DNA of 64,000 nt from Seiridium cupressi (taxonomy: Eukaryota > Ascomycota > Sordariomycetes > Amphisphaeriales > Sporocadaceae): contig JARVKI010000039.1 in assembly GCA_036674765.1 (NCBI GenBank), forward strand, positions 62,001-126,000. Reading direction: 5' to 3'. Position numbers and translations under genes: made by a program. Under the pieces are notes generated by a model. The model did not search any database and was not told where the DNA came from. It worked only from the letters and a program-made list of their open reading frames with translations. Shown piece after piece: positions 42,695 through 52,777 of this stretch. The first letter of the stretch is position 1; every line of letters starts with the position of its first letter.

Positions 42695-43558
42695 CGTGTT
42701 TTCGAGGTCGTTAGAACAATAAGGAAAAGACTGGCAACCGTATTAGTCTCAGGGCTTGGACTGAGGTATCATGATATTCGGTGGCTGGCATTTGGACGGG
42801 ATATGTGGGAAATAGATAAAAGGTACCAGGAAGTTCCGTGCAGGTTGGAATAAATTGGGCAACTTACAAAGGCGGGTCCCCGGGGTAAGAACACTGGCAG
42901 TGGATGACGGCAGCGATGGGACAGCCAAACCGAAAATCACCCAAGCAAAACGTGTTGCGAGTATTTCACAGATGGTTCTGGGGTTAAATGGTCATGGTCG
43001 TCACGGTGATGAACCAGCTAGACGGGGCCGGTGACACTCTCAAGCTGACGCGGGTTGGATTGCCGGTAGCAGCAAGACGTTGGACTGTATACTGCTACAC
43101 GGTTTTTCAAGAACAACACAAGGTCAGCTGGAGCGCACGGTGGTCACCAATGAAGTAATCCACTGGTGCGACTATGGTACAACGACAACACTGAGCGACG
43201 GTGTTGATCCCGAAAGGTGTTGTTGGGTGTTGTACCTTTGGGGGTGTGTTTCGACAGGAACCAGAGATAAACGAATGTAAGAGGCTGTAATGCCTTGGGC
43301 GGATAGGCGGCTGAAGGGGTCACGGTGTTGTCGTCGACGAGCGAACGAAGAACGATCAACAGGCCGAGAGGTCTCGAGAAGAGAAGAGCAAAAGGAAGGA
43401 GTGGAGGGACAAGGGCAACAAAGGCGCCTAAACCTGCCGGGATGGTATCAAGAAATTGTTATCGACCGGAACTGCTGGATGGGACTAGGGAGCTTTGACT
43501 GGGACCTGGGTGCTGGCGGGCGCTGGGGGAAATGCAGGCGCCAAGCTCAATGTAGACG

Positions 43559-43586
43559 GGTGGACGGTGGACGGTGGACGGCGGAC
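43559..43586. repeat. Tandem repeat GGTGGAC x4 (last copy imperfect)
   Basis: Three exact copies of GGTGGAC followed by GGCGGAC, about 870 bases upstream of the WSC gene start. Confidence 0.9.
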
Positions 43587-45603
43587 TGAAGGGCTGGACG
43601 GATGGTGTCCCTTGGTGCCTAAGGTAATTAATGTCTGCAGCTGGCCTGGGAGTCTTGCCTGCAGCTGGGTGGAGAGACAAAAACGAGGGTGAGCTAGCAC
43701 AGACAGACACGAGGATTGAGTTGGGGCTTGCAGTGGTGTGGGGGGTGTGGAAGCCGGCAAGGTCGTGAATTGTCGGCGGCAAGCAAGACAACGAGGTTGA
43801 GCGATGAAGCGAGCGAATGTGTTGCCAAGTGTAGATTCAGATCCAGATCCAGATTTGGTTCCAGGCCCAGGCCGCTGGTCGGGGACGAACGAGTGTGAGA
43901 ATGAGAAAAACGAAATGAAGACGGATGAGTTTTTTCGGGTCAATCGCAAAAGACGTCCAGCGGGAAGGATTTGGAAAAAACGAGCAGCATGCACAGCAGT
44001 TTCGGAAAACATGGGAAATCAACATGGAATGGACGGCACATGTACATCTCTCGCGGACGAAGCCCACTGGCCCAAACTTGGACAAGCGACCACACTATCG
44101 ACAGGGGCACATGTGAGCTTGATACCCCTTTCGGCAAGGATAGTTGAGCACAATCATGATCGCCCGAGATGGGCCGCCGAAGCTGCAAATTGCCATAGGG
44201 ATCCCAGCCCTCGCTGTTCCGCTTTTTTATTCAGCGCTTCAACTACCAGCTACATGCCAACTTGGCAGAATGATAAAAGCCCCCGCCAGTCCGTCCTATC
44301 CAACATCTCGGTCATATACCAAGCCGAATTAGGCTGGTATGTAGAGCAGAGCAGTGACAGCAGCCGAGTAATGTAGTGAGAGAGTTCGCCAGCAGCGCCA
44401 GCAGCGCCAGACCTTCATTCTCCCGCTTCCAGCGTAGCCCGGCTCGGAGGTCCTCGCCAGCAAGACTGCCTACAGTATACATAGTCATCGCAACGGCGGC
44501 GACTCATCAGACGGTTTGTTCTGGTGGGAAGAGCAGCCTGTGCTCCATGCTCACAAGCACAGGGCGTTGGACAGGGAGTGCGTGGACGGAGCCCAGCGGG
44601 GCTTCAGCGGGAGCATGTCGTCACCAAAGAGAATAAATTGCAACAAACCCCCGAGGGGCGGCAACACAGAGTAAGCTAAGCTTTTGTTGAAGGCTAACTC
44701 ATGACACCCATGACCTGAAGCAGCAGAGGCCAGAGGCATCACGAACAGAGCCCCCCTTCGTTGCTGGGTGCATAACTGGGCCTTTTCCTGCCGAGTGGGC
44801 TTTATCATGTACGATATCCTGTCCATGGCATGTATGCAATAGTATGTAGGTGCCACCCTGCATACAGAAAAGCATCCCAACCTCGCGGGATCCAGTCACT
44901 TACATGCGTATCGTGCCACCGACGGCATCATCATGCTCTCCTTATCCTCTACTCAGCTAGGCGGGTTGGAGAGTGCGACGTGACTCCTCAAGTGCCAACG
45001 CAAGCTGTGCACTCCAAGGCCCGGTTATTCTCAGCCTCTTCCGCTTTGCAAAGGCAGCACACGCATCCGTGGATTTGTGCATCGCTGTATCTGGCTACCT
45101 CAGCTCACTAGTCTGCCGCGAGGATTCTCTGCTAGACTTAGACTCCCGAGCTTTGCCTTAGCTCACTCCGCGGCTGTTAGAACTTACTTCGCTAGCCCCT
45201 CGACCAATCCTAATTCTCATTGCCAATTTCCAGCAAGAGCTACGTATGTTCTAGTCAATGGGTCTGTCCTGTTATAGACGACCGAGCCGGGAAGCAGCTC
45301 GAGGTGCCTCCAGGGTTGCCTGATGTCCCGGCGGAACAAAGCGCCAATGGGTTGAACAACAACGAGGGCAAACCATCATGACCGCTGAACATGCGAGCGT
45401 ACATGTGCTTCTTTGCATACATGCCCGGCCGTACGCAGCACGATCTGCCGGACCAAATCAAGACGGGCCTTGCCCCTAGATGGCTACAAAACCGCGCTTT
45501 AAATCCTGGCTAACCGGCTAGACACTGAACAGCTCCGTCCTGTCACGGATGACGCCCTCAGCAGGACCATGATGGCAGGCCTTTTCGCCAGCGTCGGCAA
45601 TTC

Positions 45604-46011
45604 TTAGACCGCCAGAGGCATCCGAGACGGCTTCAATTCGAGTGCAACGATTCTCACTTGAGTTTCGCGAACGCTTACAAACTTTCCGAGCGTCTGCAAC
45701 CCCACACTCTCACACCCTCCCAAGTCGCCGGGGAAAGCAGGCATCTGCAATACCGAACACTGCTCATAAAACGGCTTCACATGATTGCTCAATGGCTCGT
45801 ATCTGCCCCTAGGGAAGCCAGGGTCCAACACACCATCAGCAATACGGATGGCAGGGTTGTCGCGATCTTCCAATCTCAGGGCCTTGGATCTCACGCGCAC
45901 ACAACCAATATTCAGCACTGCCAATCAACAAAGTTCATCTGCTTCCACGCCCATACGTTTGCGATGCACCACAACAGCCATACCAAGCGACACCAGACCC
46001 GCCCATTTCAT
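45604..46011 (-). pseudogene. Candidate degenerate or intron-bearing unknown gene
   Basis: From ATG at 46011 the frame reads a hydrophobic start (MKWAGLVSLGMAVVVH), meets TGA at 45925-45927, then continues in the same frame for 106 codons of protein-like sequence (LRLEDRDNPAIRIADGV, RGRYEPLSNHVKPFYEQ, MPAFPGDLGG). Codons after the TGA are mostly G/C-ending as in the real genes. Either the TGA is a nonsense mutation, for example CGA to TGA as RIP would make, or a very short 39-base intron (GTATGG...TTGGCAG) covers it; removing that segment also keeps frame. A GTAAGC donor-like site near 45657 hints at a further exon. No family recognised. Confidence 0.3.
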
Positions 46012-48561
46012 ATATGATATTATACTGCTGCGGAGTATCTTAACCACGTCAGAACTCGTGCACCCTTCTACCATTAATATCCAAGCACGTCATAATTCTT
46101 CGTTGACAGTTTGCTTCCATGTACCAACAGGACGATATTCATAACACCGAAACTACCAGTATTAATTGCGTGAGTGAAGCTTTCGCCGTCAACAGCACTT
46201 TGCAATGGGGTTGACGCTACCAGATTATATTTCTGGGGACATGGGACAGGATACCACCTCAAGACTTCTTCTGTTCCTCCATTGCCAGACCCAGGACGTA
46301 GTCACGAAGTCATACACATTAAGCAAGAAATACGGTGCTAAACCCACTTGTCAATCCCCAAAATCACCTAGGTATCTGATTGGGCCTGAATTTTAACGTC
46401 TCCTGCATGTCAGATCAGTTCTAACAAAGACCTGGGATCGGCCCAGGCCGGCGAGATACTGTACTGTAGTTGGAGGATATGCGTGTTGGAGTCTTAAGGT
46501 GCGATTTTCAATGCGCCGAACGGAGCGATTGAAGCTAAATCTCCAATACTCGCCATCACCAACCTCAAATTCCAAATTATCCCTCACTAACCCGCATCGT
46601 GAGGGGTTTTCCACTCCCTACAACTGCCGCATCCGGAACGATCTGGCCAGACGATCACTCCAAGGCAGATTGTCGAGAAACCTCTGCTATCCATGACGCT
46701 TGCTCAAAGCCACATTCCTCTTCTGGTAACATTCCGTATACCCCGACTATTCGTGTTGTCCGTTCCGTGCCAAGAGATATCCGGCTCCGAGTGTCAAATG
46801 TGGCTTGTAGTTTGGGCATATGTAGTAGAGCCGCTATTCCGCCGGCATACAACGACAAGCCGCCGGTGCTTACATTGTATTGGCAAATCCATATATAGTG
46901 CAGATACTGCAACCGATATGGAGCTCGTTATAGGGCCCCGGTTGGTATCTGGCTGCACAACGCTCCTCATACTTCTGGGAAGAAATCTGAACAAATTTCC
47001 GAGATTGATGCCAGCGGTTTCCACTCACGTCATCACAGCCAGTTAGTCGACTCGAGCCGCTTCTGCATCGCTGAAATAAACACAGATGTGAGCCGTGAAG
47101 CATTACACCAACTCGCGTGTCTCTCGCTCATTCTGTTGCGCTACGATGGTCAATCGCTCAGGTCCATCAAGAACGTCCATGGATACGATACGCGTACTCT
47201 CTGTCTGTTGATCTACTCCCAGGTCAAAATCAGTGTTTCAAACAAGGGTCATGGCTTACTCATCACGACAGTGTTGAAGTAAAGGAATTCCCGAGCGCCC
47301 ACCAATATCGTCATAAATTTATATCCTATTGCGCGAAGCAAACTCTTGGGAGTTCTCTCTAGTATTCATTATGTGGTTTTGTTTTCTACCAATCTCAGGG
47401 ACGTCTTTCTAACTACACGGATTGTTCTACGCACTTTGTAGGAAGACGGGTGTGCCGACTCCTAGTATGCGATGATACTACTTTATGATCTGGTCGCCTG
47501 GGATGAATGGGCTGGGCCAGGATCTCGGAGCATTTCCCCCCTCGGCATAGATTACTCGATCCTTCATGCAAGGTACAAATCTTGATCCCGCGTTCGGGCA
47601 TTTATGCATAGGGTTATTTTTTGCCTATTGCTGCTGTGCCTCTGCTGCAGGCTGGATCCAAGGTATTGCACAATCCTTCTGTCATCCAGTTTCACGCAAG
47701 GGCATTCATTCTGAGATCTCGATTTCTTCTGACTACCCCTTGACTAGCAAAAATTAGACGGGCTTCGGGAACCCCAGTGCTGCTTCTCAGCCGCGCCGCC
47801 CTAACGCCACCAGGCCTGTTTGACTGCGGCTCAAATAAGGCTCGCTGTCGAACCAGGGGGGGATCCGAGGGGACTTGTCACGCCCAGGACAAGAAATCCC
47901 AGGGATGTCGCCTGTGTAATCTTGGATCGTGCGAGTTTCTGCGAGATGGACCCGCAAAGATTTAATATGTTTGGCGGGCCCGGAACACGTTAAGAAGTTT
48001 ATGAAGATGGCGATCGGCACGTTCCTTGGCGTCGATCGTTGGGTCTCGGGCAGCGCAAAGACGCGCTCCCAATGATTTGTTCGCTGTGGGGAAACTCATC
48101 GTCAGCAGTCGTCGCGTCAACGCGCACGGTAAGTCCGACAGGTAATTTTCCTCAACCGGGAGCCGAGAGACTATCAAGCGGGGATTCTTTTCCACGCGAG
48201 AAAAGATTGGTCAGTTCTGACTTCAAGGTTAGATCAGAGCTATTTTTCTGGAACAACCTTTCTATTCTCAAGAGTCCATGCGGTCAAACCACGCGCCTCC
48301 ATGCTTGCTATGCTGCTTAATCCGCAACTATGTAGACCCAGTAGCCTCTCAAGGGCGCCAGTAATACCAGTAATACAAGACAACGCAGTCAAGCAAGAGA
48401 CGCCCAGTCCTACAAGCCGGTTCTGCCTACTTAACTAAAATAATCGCAAATATGGCCTTTCCGAAACGCCCAGAGACCCGTAGATCCTGTATATAAACCT
48501 TCCCATGATAAAACACCGTCCGTTGGTATAACCCTTACATGTATCCCTTCACAGCCAAGAC

Positions 48562-51500
48562 TCAAGACCTCTCCGGACTCACGCTCCGGCTGCGACTTTC
48601 AATGCTCTCAACCATGGCCAGAACTCTCGTCTTTGCGCGCTCTGGGCGCTTTAATTCGACAGCCTGGGCAGACAAGATGGGTGCGTCGCTATGATGTGAG
48701 TCATGAGATAAATGCCTATCGCTAGGCGTACCTAGAAAAGGATTGGAAGAAGTTGAATCGTGCCTCGTCTCCATGGCAGAGAGCAGACCCTCTGTTTCAC
48801 CTGACGGGGCTCGCTCATTGAACACATCCGTCTCTCCGGCGCCAAGCCCTGAATCTATGGTGTCCCGGCAGTGTGTAGGGATATTAGAAGTAGCCGTCAT
48901 CTCGGAGCCCAGCGCCGAGTCGACAGTCTCCCTCTGCTTTCCCTTATCTAGAATCGTCTCCTCCTCGTGTGACGCCTCGTCCTCGAGTCCGTAATTGGGA
49001 CCCGTAACAGCGGCAGGTGAAGACACACTAGGCTCATCTCTGAGCTCATACTTCTTCTTTGCTTCCAGCTCTTCTCTCTCCTCCGATTCGGGATCTACGA
49101 AAATGACGCTTTTCGCGCTTTCGATATCCGGTTCGCCGTTTACCACGCGCAGGCGCTCCTTAGGCACCGTGAACATGACCTGCACGAGCCGGTTCTCGAC
49201 TGCTTTCTCAATGTCCCACTCATCGTCTTGCCGCTCGCCTGTGACCCGTCTACCAAGCGGCAAATCGTCATCATGTATAGCATCTTCGGCTTCCCAGGCC
49301 CCACGACCGCCTTTTCTTCTGAAAAGTCCGCCGGCAGCAATCCCCCCAAGGCCACCAAGTCGAGGATCATAGTCAGAGGCTTCGGCCATACTGTCCCGGT
49401 TGTTATCGTCCCTACTTCCAGGTGGTGAGGGTGATGGTGTCGGACCGCTGAATACACGCCGTAGACTACCCAACCAGCCCCGGCTTAGGCGTGGCTTGTT
49501 CTTACTAGGACTTCCGGGTGAGTCATCCTCCCCTCCTTCTCGTCTGCCCATGAGCAATGATGGTCCCTCGGCTTGTAGAGTGGGAATAGACTTGGCCGTA
49601 TGGTATGATGGTTGGCTGCCTTCGGAACTGCTTGTGCCTGTTCTTTCTTCAGCCGCTGTGGTAGCGGCACCGGAGCCAAATCCTGACCGGAAGTGTGAAC
49701 GTTGGGAGCCGGAACGAGACATGTTGCGGCTGGACTCGGACAGGTTGCTGTTCGTCCGAGAATCATCGTCCGCATTATAGCCTGAGCGTGCGGACATCAT
49801 TGACTTGACCGTATTCCGTCGGGTGGGTGATGACCTGCCACCGCCACCTGCACTGTGTGTTGCCATGCGCCCAGTGAGTAGCGCATCAGCTGCGTCGACA
49901 TCAGACATCCAGTCCTGCACGTCTGGATCGGGATGGAGTCGTCCCTCTGGACTGGGACTCTGTGATGCACGGCTAGGAGGAGGGAACGAGATAGGGCGGT
50001 CTGTCGTTGGCGTCGTGAATGGATCCGAGTACGTGCTTTCCCTGTTTTCATTATGAATTGGACTTATCGGCTCTTCGGCAGCGTTGGCCTCCTCGTCTGC
50101 TTCGTATATGGGGTGAATTGCCCCAGAGCGTTGTTGACGACCACCCGAGGGCGGGTCGTAGCTGCTGGTGGGTGTGGGCTGATACTGGCCTCTTGCCGCT
50201 CTCGTTGCTATCGGCTTGCGAATGATTGGAGCCGGCGCATACAAAGGAGTACCACCGTCCATGCTGCCTCGGCCTCCTTGTAGACTTTGATAGCCTAGGG
50301 ACCTGCTCGTAGTTATATAAGGGTCATGGCCACCAGTATACCATCCCATTCCTTGACCATCCTCGCGCTCCATCATGGGCTCGTCTTGTAGAAAGTGGTT
50401 GGTGTCTTGTGCCAGAGAGCGTATTATATCCTCCCGTGAAGAATATTTGCGTCGTCGCCAACCATAGCAAAAATATGCTAAAACTGCCAGGAGGATAGCG
50501 CCAATCCCCAGGCCCAGTCCCAAGCCTAAGCCGAGACGTCGCTTAGCCGCAGCTTCATCGGCAGTCGAGGTTGCTACGGAGCTACCGGTACTGGTAGGAT
50601 TGGTATAGTCTTCGGACCACGTCATGCTTGTCAGATTCAGAAACGATGGCAAACTGCTCGTGGTCTGTCTCTTAAGCCTACTTCCAGATGAGGAGATTTC
50701 GTAGCCGCCGTAGACCATCATAATATTGCCGGGTAAGAGAGCGGCTCCATGGCCGTAGATGCCGGAACCAGAGGGTTGAGTGTCGGGAATTGTCCATTGC
50801 CACTCTCCGCTCCCACCATAACCAGGACCAATGTTCAGGATAGCAAGCTGCGGCGATGCTGCAGTCTGGGTATCTCCCACCCATCCTCCAAATACCACCA
50901 GAGCACTTCCATCTTCGTTTAGTACAGCAGTATGGCCTGACCGCGGGTCGATAGTTGAAGAAGTGCTTTTGATTGCCAGTTCTGTAGAACTCGAGCTTGC
51001 TGTGCTTATGCTCACGTATCCCCAGCTCTCTTCTGGCAAGCTCCAGATAGCTGCCGTGCTGATGTTGACAAAGGCAGACTTTGTGTGGCCCCCTAGTACC
51101 ACATAGTTTGTTTGTTGTGTGACAGTACCTGATCTATTCGAGATCGACGGCGATAGCCCAGTCAGAGTAAATCCCGCCTCGGCAATGGGAGAGCCCTTGT
51201 TTGTGAGTGTTTGAATCGCATAAGAGGAACTACTTCCGCTCGACGGGGAGAGCTTGACCATCTGATTAGAATAAGTAGCGTCGCTCTGAGATGATGTTGT
51301 ACTGGTGGTGCTGCTTGGACACATGCCACCATAGAGGTACACGTCCATTGGATCCATAATCGGCTCTAGTGTTGTCGAGAAGCTCAAGCCTGCGCCGAGG
51401 AAGCCCGGACCAGAAGTCTCTGAGCCTGTCGAGTCTTGCGTCCATACTGCATCAGACCCATCCTGCCGGGGGTCAAGCGTCCATACGCTTGCACTGCTTG

Positions 51501-51912
51501 ACGAGGAGCAGTCGCCGGCAAAGACGATAAGTGTGCCATTGTTTGCGATGGTAGGAGTGTATGAGGTATTGCCGCTGGTGACGAATGGCAGCTCAGATGA
51601 CAAGGTTTGAAAAGCAAGCGAGGACGACTTGACGGTGCTCGAGATATTGAGAGCCAACAGTGCCACCGAGTCGTCCTGGGGCGAAAAGATGTAGGCTAGA
51701 TCCGAACTGACGTTCTGTTGTAGCGGGACGAGGTCTGAATTCGGCAGTAGGATGGTCGTTGGTATATACGGGAGCCCCTGCGCTAGGCCAACGTTAAGTA
51801 GCGGCCACAGCGCGAATAAGATGGAACAGCGGATTACTGCCGGCGGCCATGGTGAGGCCAATCTTGGTACGCCGTGAGCGAACGCCGTTGCCATCCCGAA
51901 GGAAGAAAGCAT
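48562..51912 (-). CDS. Kelch-repeat single-pass membrane protein (cell-surface)
   Basis: Single exon, 1116 residues. A signal peptide (about 28-45, ILFALWPLLNVGLAQG) precedes an ectodomain of about 410 residues with kelch beta-propeller blades, each ending in a hydrophobic-Gly-Gly: VYLYGGMC near 193, YVVLGGHT near 272, ALVVFGGWVGD near 339, IMMVYGGYE near 399. The surface part is Ser/Thr-rich with many N-glycosylation sequons. One membrane helix (about 460-483, preceded by a GLGLGLGLG run) is followed by GWRRRKYSSRED and a cytosolic tail of about 630 residues that is acidic, Ser/Pro-rich and probably disordered. Similar fungal proteins are often labelled cell-wall anchored or galactose-oxidase-like; the copper ligands of galactose oxidase are not evident. 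Function is unknown; sensing or polarity is a guess. Confidence 0.82.
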   Translation of the reverse strand: MLSSFGMATAFAHGVPRLASPWPPAVIRCSILFALWPLLNVGLAQGLPYIPTTILLPNSDLVPLQQNVSSDLAYIFSPQDDSVALLALNISSTVKSSSLAFQTLSSELPFVTSGNTSYTPTIANNGTLIVFAGDCSSSSSASVWTLDPRQDGSDAVWTQDSTGSETSGPGFLGAGLSFSTTLEPIMDPMDVYLYGGMCPSSTTSTTSSQSDATYSNQMVKLSPSSGSSSSYAIQTLTNKGSPIAEAGFTLTGLSPSISNRSGTVTQQTNYVVLGGHTKSAFVNISTAAIWSLPEESWGYVSISTASSSSTELAIKSTSSTIDPRSGHTAVLNEDGSALVVFGGWVGDTQTAASPQLAILNIGPGYGGSGEWQWTIPDTQPSGSGIYGHGAALLPGNIMMVYGGYEISSSGSRLKRQTTSSLPSFLNLTSMTWSEDYTNPTSTGSSVATSTADEAAAKRRLGLGLGLGLGIGAILLAVLAYFCYGWRRRKYSSREDIIRSLAQDTNHFLQDEPMMEREDGQGMGWYTGGHDPYITTSRSLGYQSLQGGRGSMDGGTPLYAPAPIIRKPIATRAARGQYQPTPTSSYDPPSGGRQQRSGAIHPIYEADEEANAAEEPISPIHNENRESTYSDPFTTPTTDRPISFPPPSRASQSPSPEGRLHPDPDVQDWMSDVDAADALLTGRMATHSAGGGGRSSPTRRNTVKSMMSARSGYNADDDSRTNSNLSESSRNMSRSGSQRSHFRSGFGSGAATTAAEERTGTSSSEGSQPSYHTAKSIPTLQAEGPSLLMGRREGGEDDSPGSPSKNKPRLSRGWLGSLRRVFSGPTPSPSPPGSRDDNNRDSMAEASDYDPRLGGLGGIAAGGLFRRKGGRGAWEAEDAIHDDDLPLGRRVTGERQDDEWDIEKAVENRLVQVMFTVPKERLRVVNGEPDIESAKSVIFVDPESEEREELEAKKKYELRDEPSVSSPAAVTGPNYGLEDEASHEEETILDKGKQRETVDSALGSEMTATSNIPTHCRDTIDSGLGAGETDVFNERAPSGETEGLLSAMETRHDSTSSNPFLGTPSDRHLSHDSHHSDAPILSAQAVELKRPERAKTRVLAMVESIESRSRSVSPERS

Positions 51913-52777
51913 TGTCGTCTCAGCTCGCCAGCATCATCCGCTCTTTTGTTCGCTGCATCCAAGGCCGCTCGGGAAGGGGACGAATAGAAAGAGCAGAATC
52001 GATGCCTCGTCAGAAGATAGCAGAGCCCTTAATGCCGTGCATAAGGGCCTGGTGCATCGATGTTTGGCGGGGCGGACGATGAGCTGTCAAGGTCAAAACG
52101 GGGCGGTCGCAACGGCGCACGGCTCAACGGATGGACAATGATCAACGATTATAACGAACTGAAGATCAACAATAGACCCGACCGACCGAATTTGTCCCAC
52201 GCACGCGGTGCAGCCTCATTTACAGTCGGGCTTCAATCGAAAGCAAGATGACGCAGGTATACCTCGATTGGCGGTGCCGCGACCTGGATGTAGATGTCGT
52301 ACCTGATGGACGACAAACTTTGAAAAATCTGGAAATTCTCTGGACCCTGCTGGGATCCAGCAACTCGGAACAGATATCATGTTGCAAACTCGGTGGTTGG
52401 CGGGGTGGTTGGCATAGCAACGCGTCCCTCGGCAAGATCTGAGCTCACTCTTGATATAGCAGCAGGGGTGCGTTCGCTTACCATTCGCACGTGCTGGCCA
52501 TTGATTGTAGCCGCCTGCGCTTCAACCGAGGGGATCATAGCACTACCACCCTGGAAAAGCAGGATTGAGAGCACCATGCAAACCTTGAAAGATTAAAGAT
52601 AAGCTCTTATGCCTCACTCGTTCTAATACTCTAGATGGGGTGCGCCATTTTCTGCGAAACAGTGTTCATAATGACAAACGCCAGAACCTAGTACACAAGA
52701 CAGACATGCACTTTAAGTGAATCCCTGAACCTCGTCCATCATCAATACACTCATTCTCCCGCGAAGAAATTCAGAGT
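51913..52777. other. Spacer upstream of the kelch gene
   Basis: It contains the kelch gene promoter and the 3' region of the coiled-coil gene. One short frame with a possible signal sequence at 52377-52577 is listed separately. Confidence 0.5.
52377..52577 (-). CDS. Possible short secreted peptide or exon (doubtful)
   Basis: A 66-residue frame begins with a hydrophobic start (MVLSILLFQGG) followed by IPSVEAQAATINGQHVRM. A GTAAGC donor follows codon 32 exactly, so only the first part may be coding. A frame of similar length on the other strand overlaps it (52393-52596). No family is recognised and both may be chance. Confidence 0.18.
   Translation of the reverse strand: MVLSILLFQGGSAMIPSVEAQAATINGQHVRMVSERTPAAISRVSSDLAEGRVAMPTTPPTTEFAT

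Larger units (their letters stand above)
42695..48561. other. 5.9 kb gene-poor region
   Basis: The first 1.6 kb, upstream of the WSC gene, is purine/pyrimidine-biased with short tandem repeats, like long leaders of wall-sensor genes. Beyond it I see one candidate broken gene (45604-46011) and a cluster of short minus-strand frames at about 46.4-47.0 kb that might be further debris. No intact gene, tRNA or transposon is supported. Confidence 0.5.

Noticed and set aside
43485..44376. Frames of 175 and 190 codons on opposite strands upstream of the WSC gene
   Set aside because: Both are low-complexity Ser/Pro/Arg translations of repeat-containing leader DNA; no domains.
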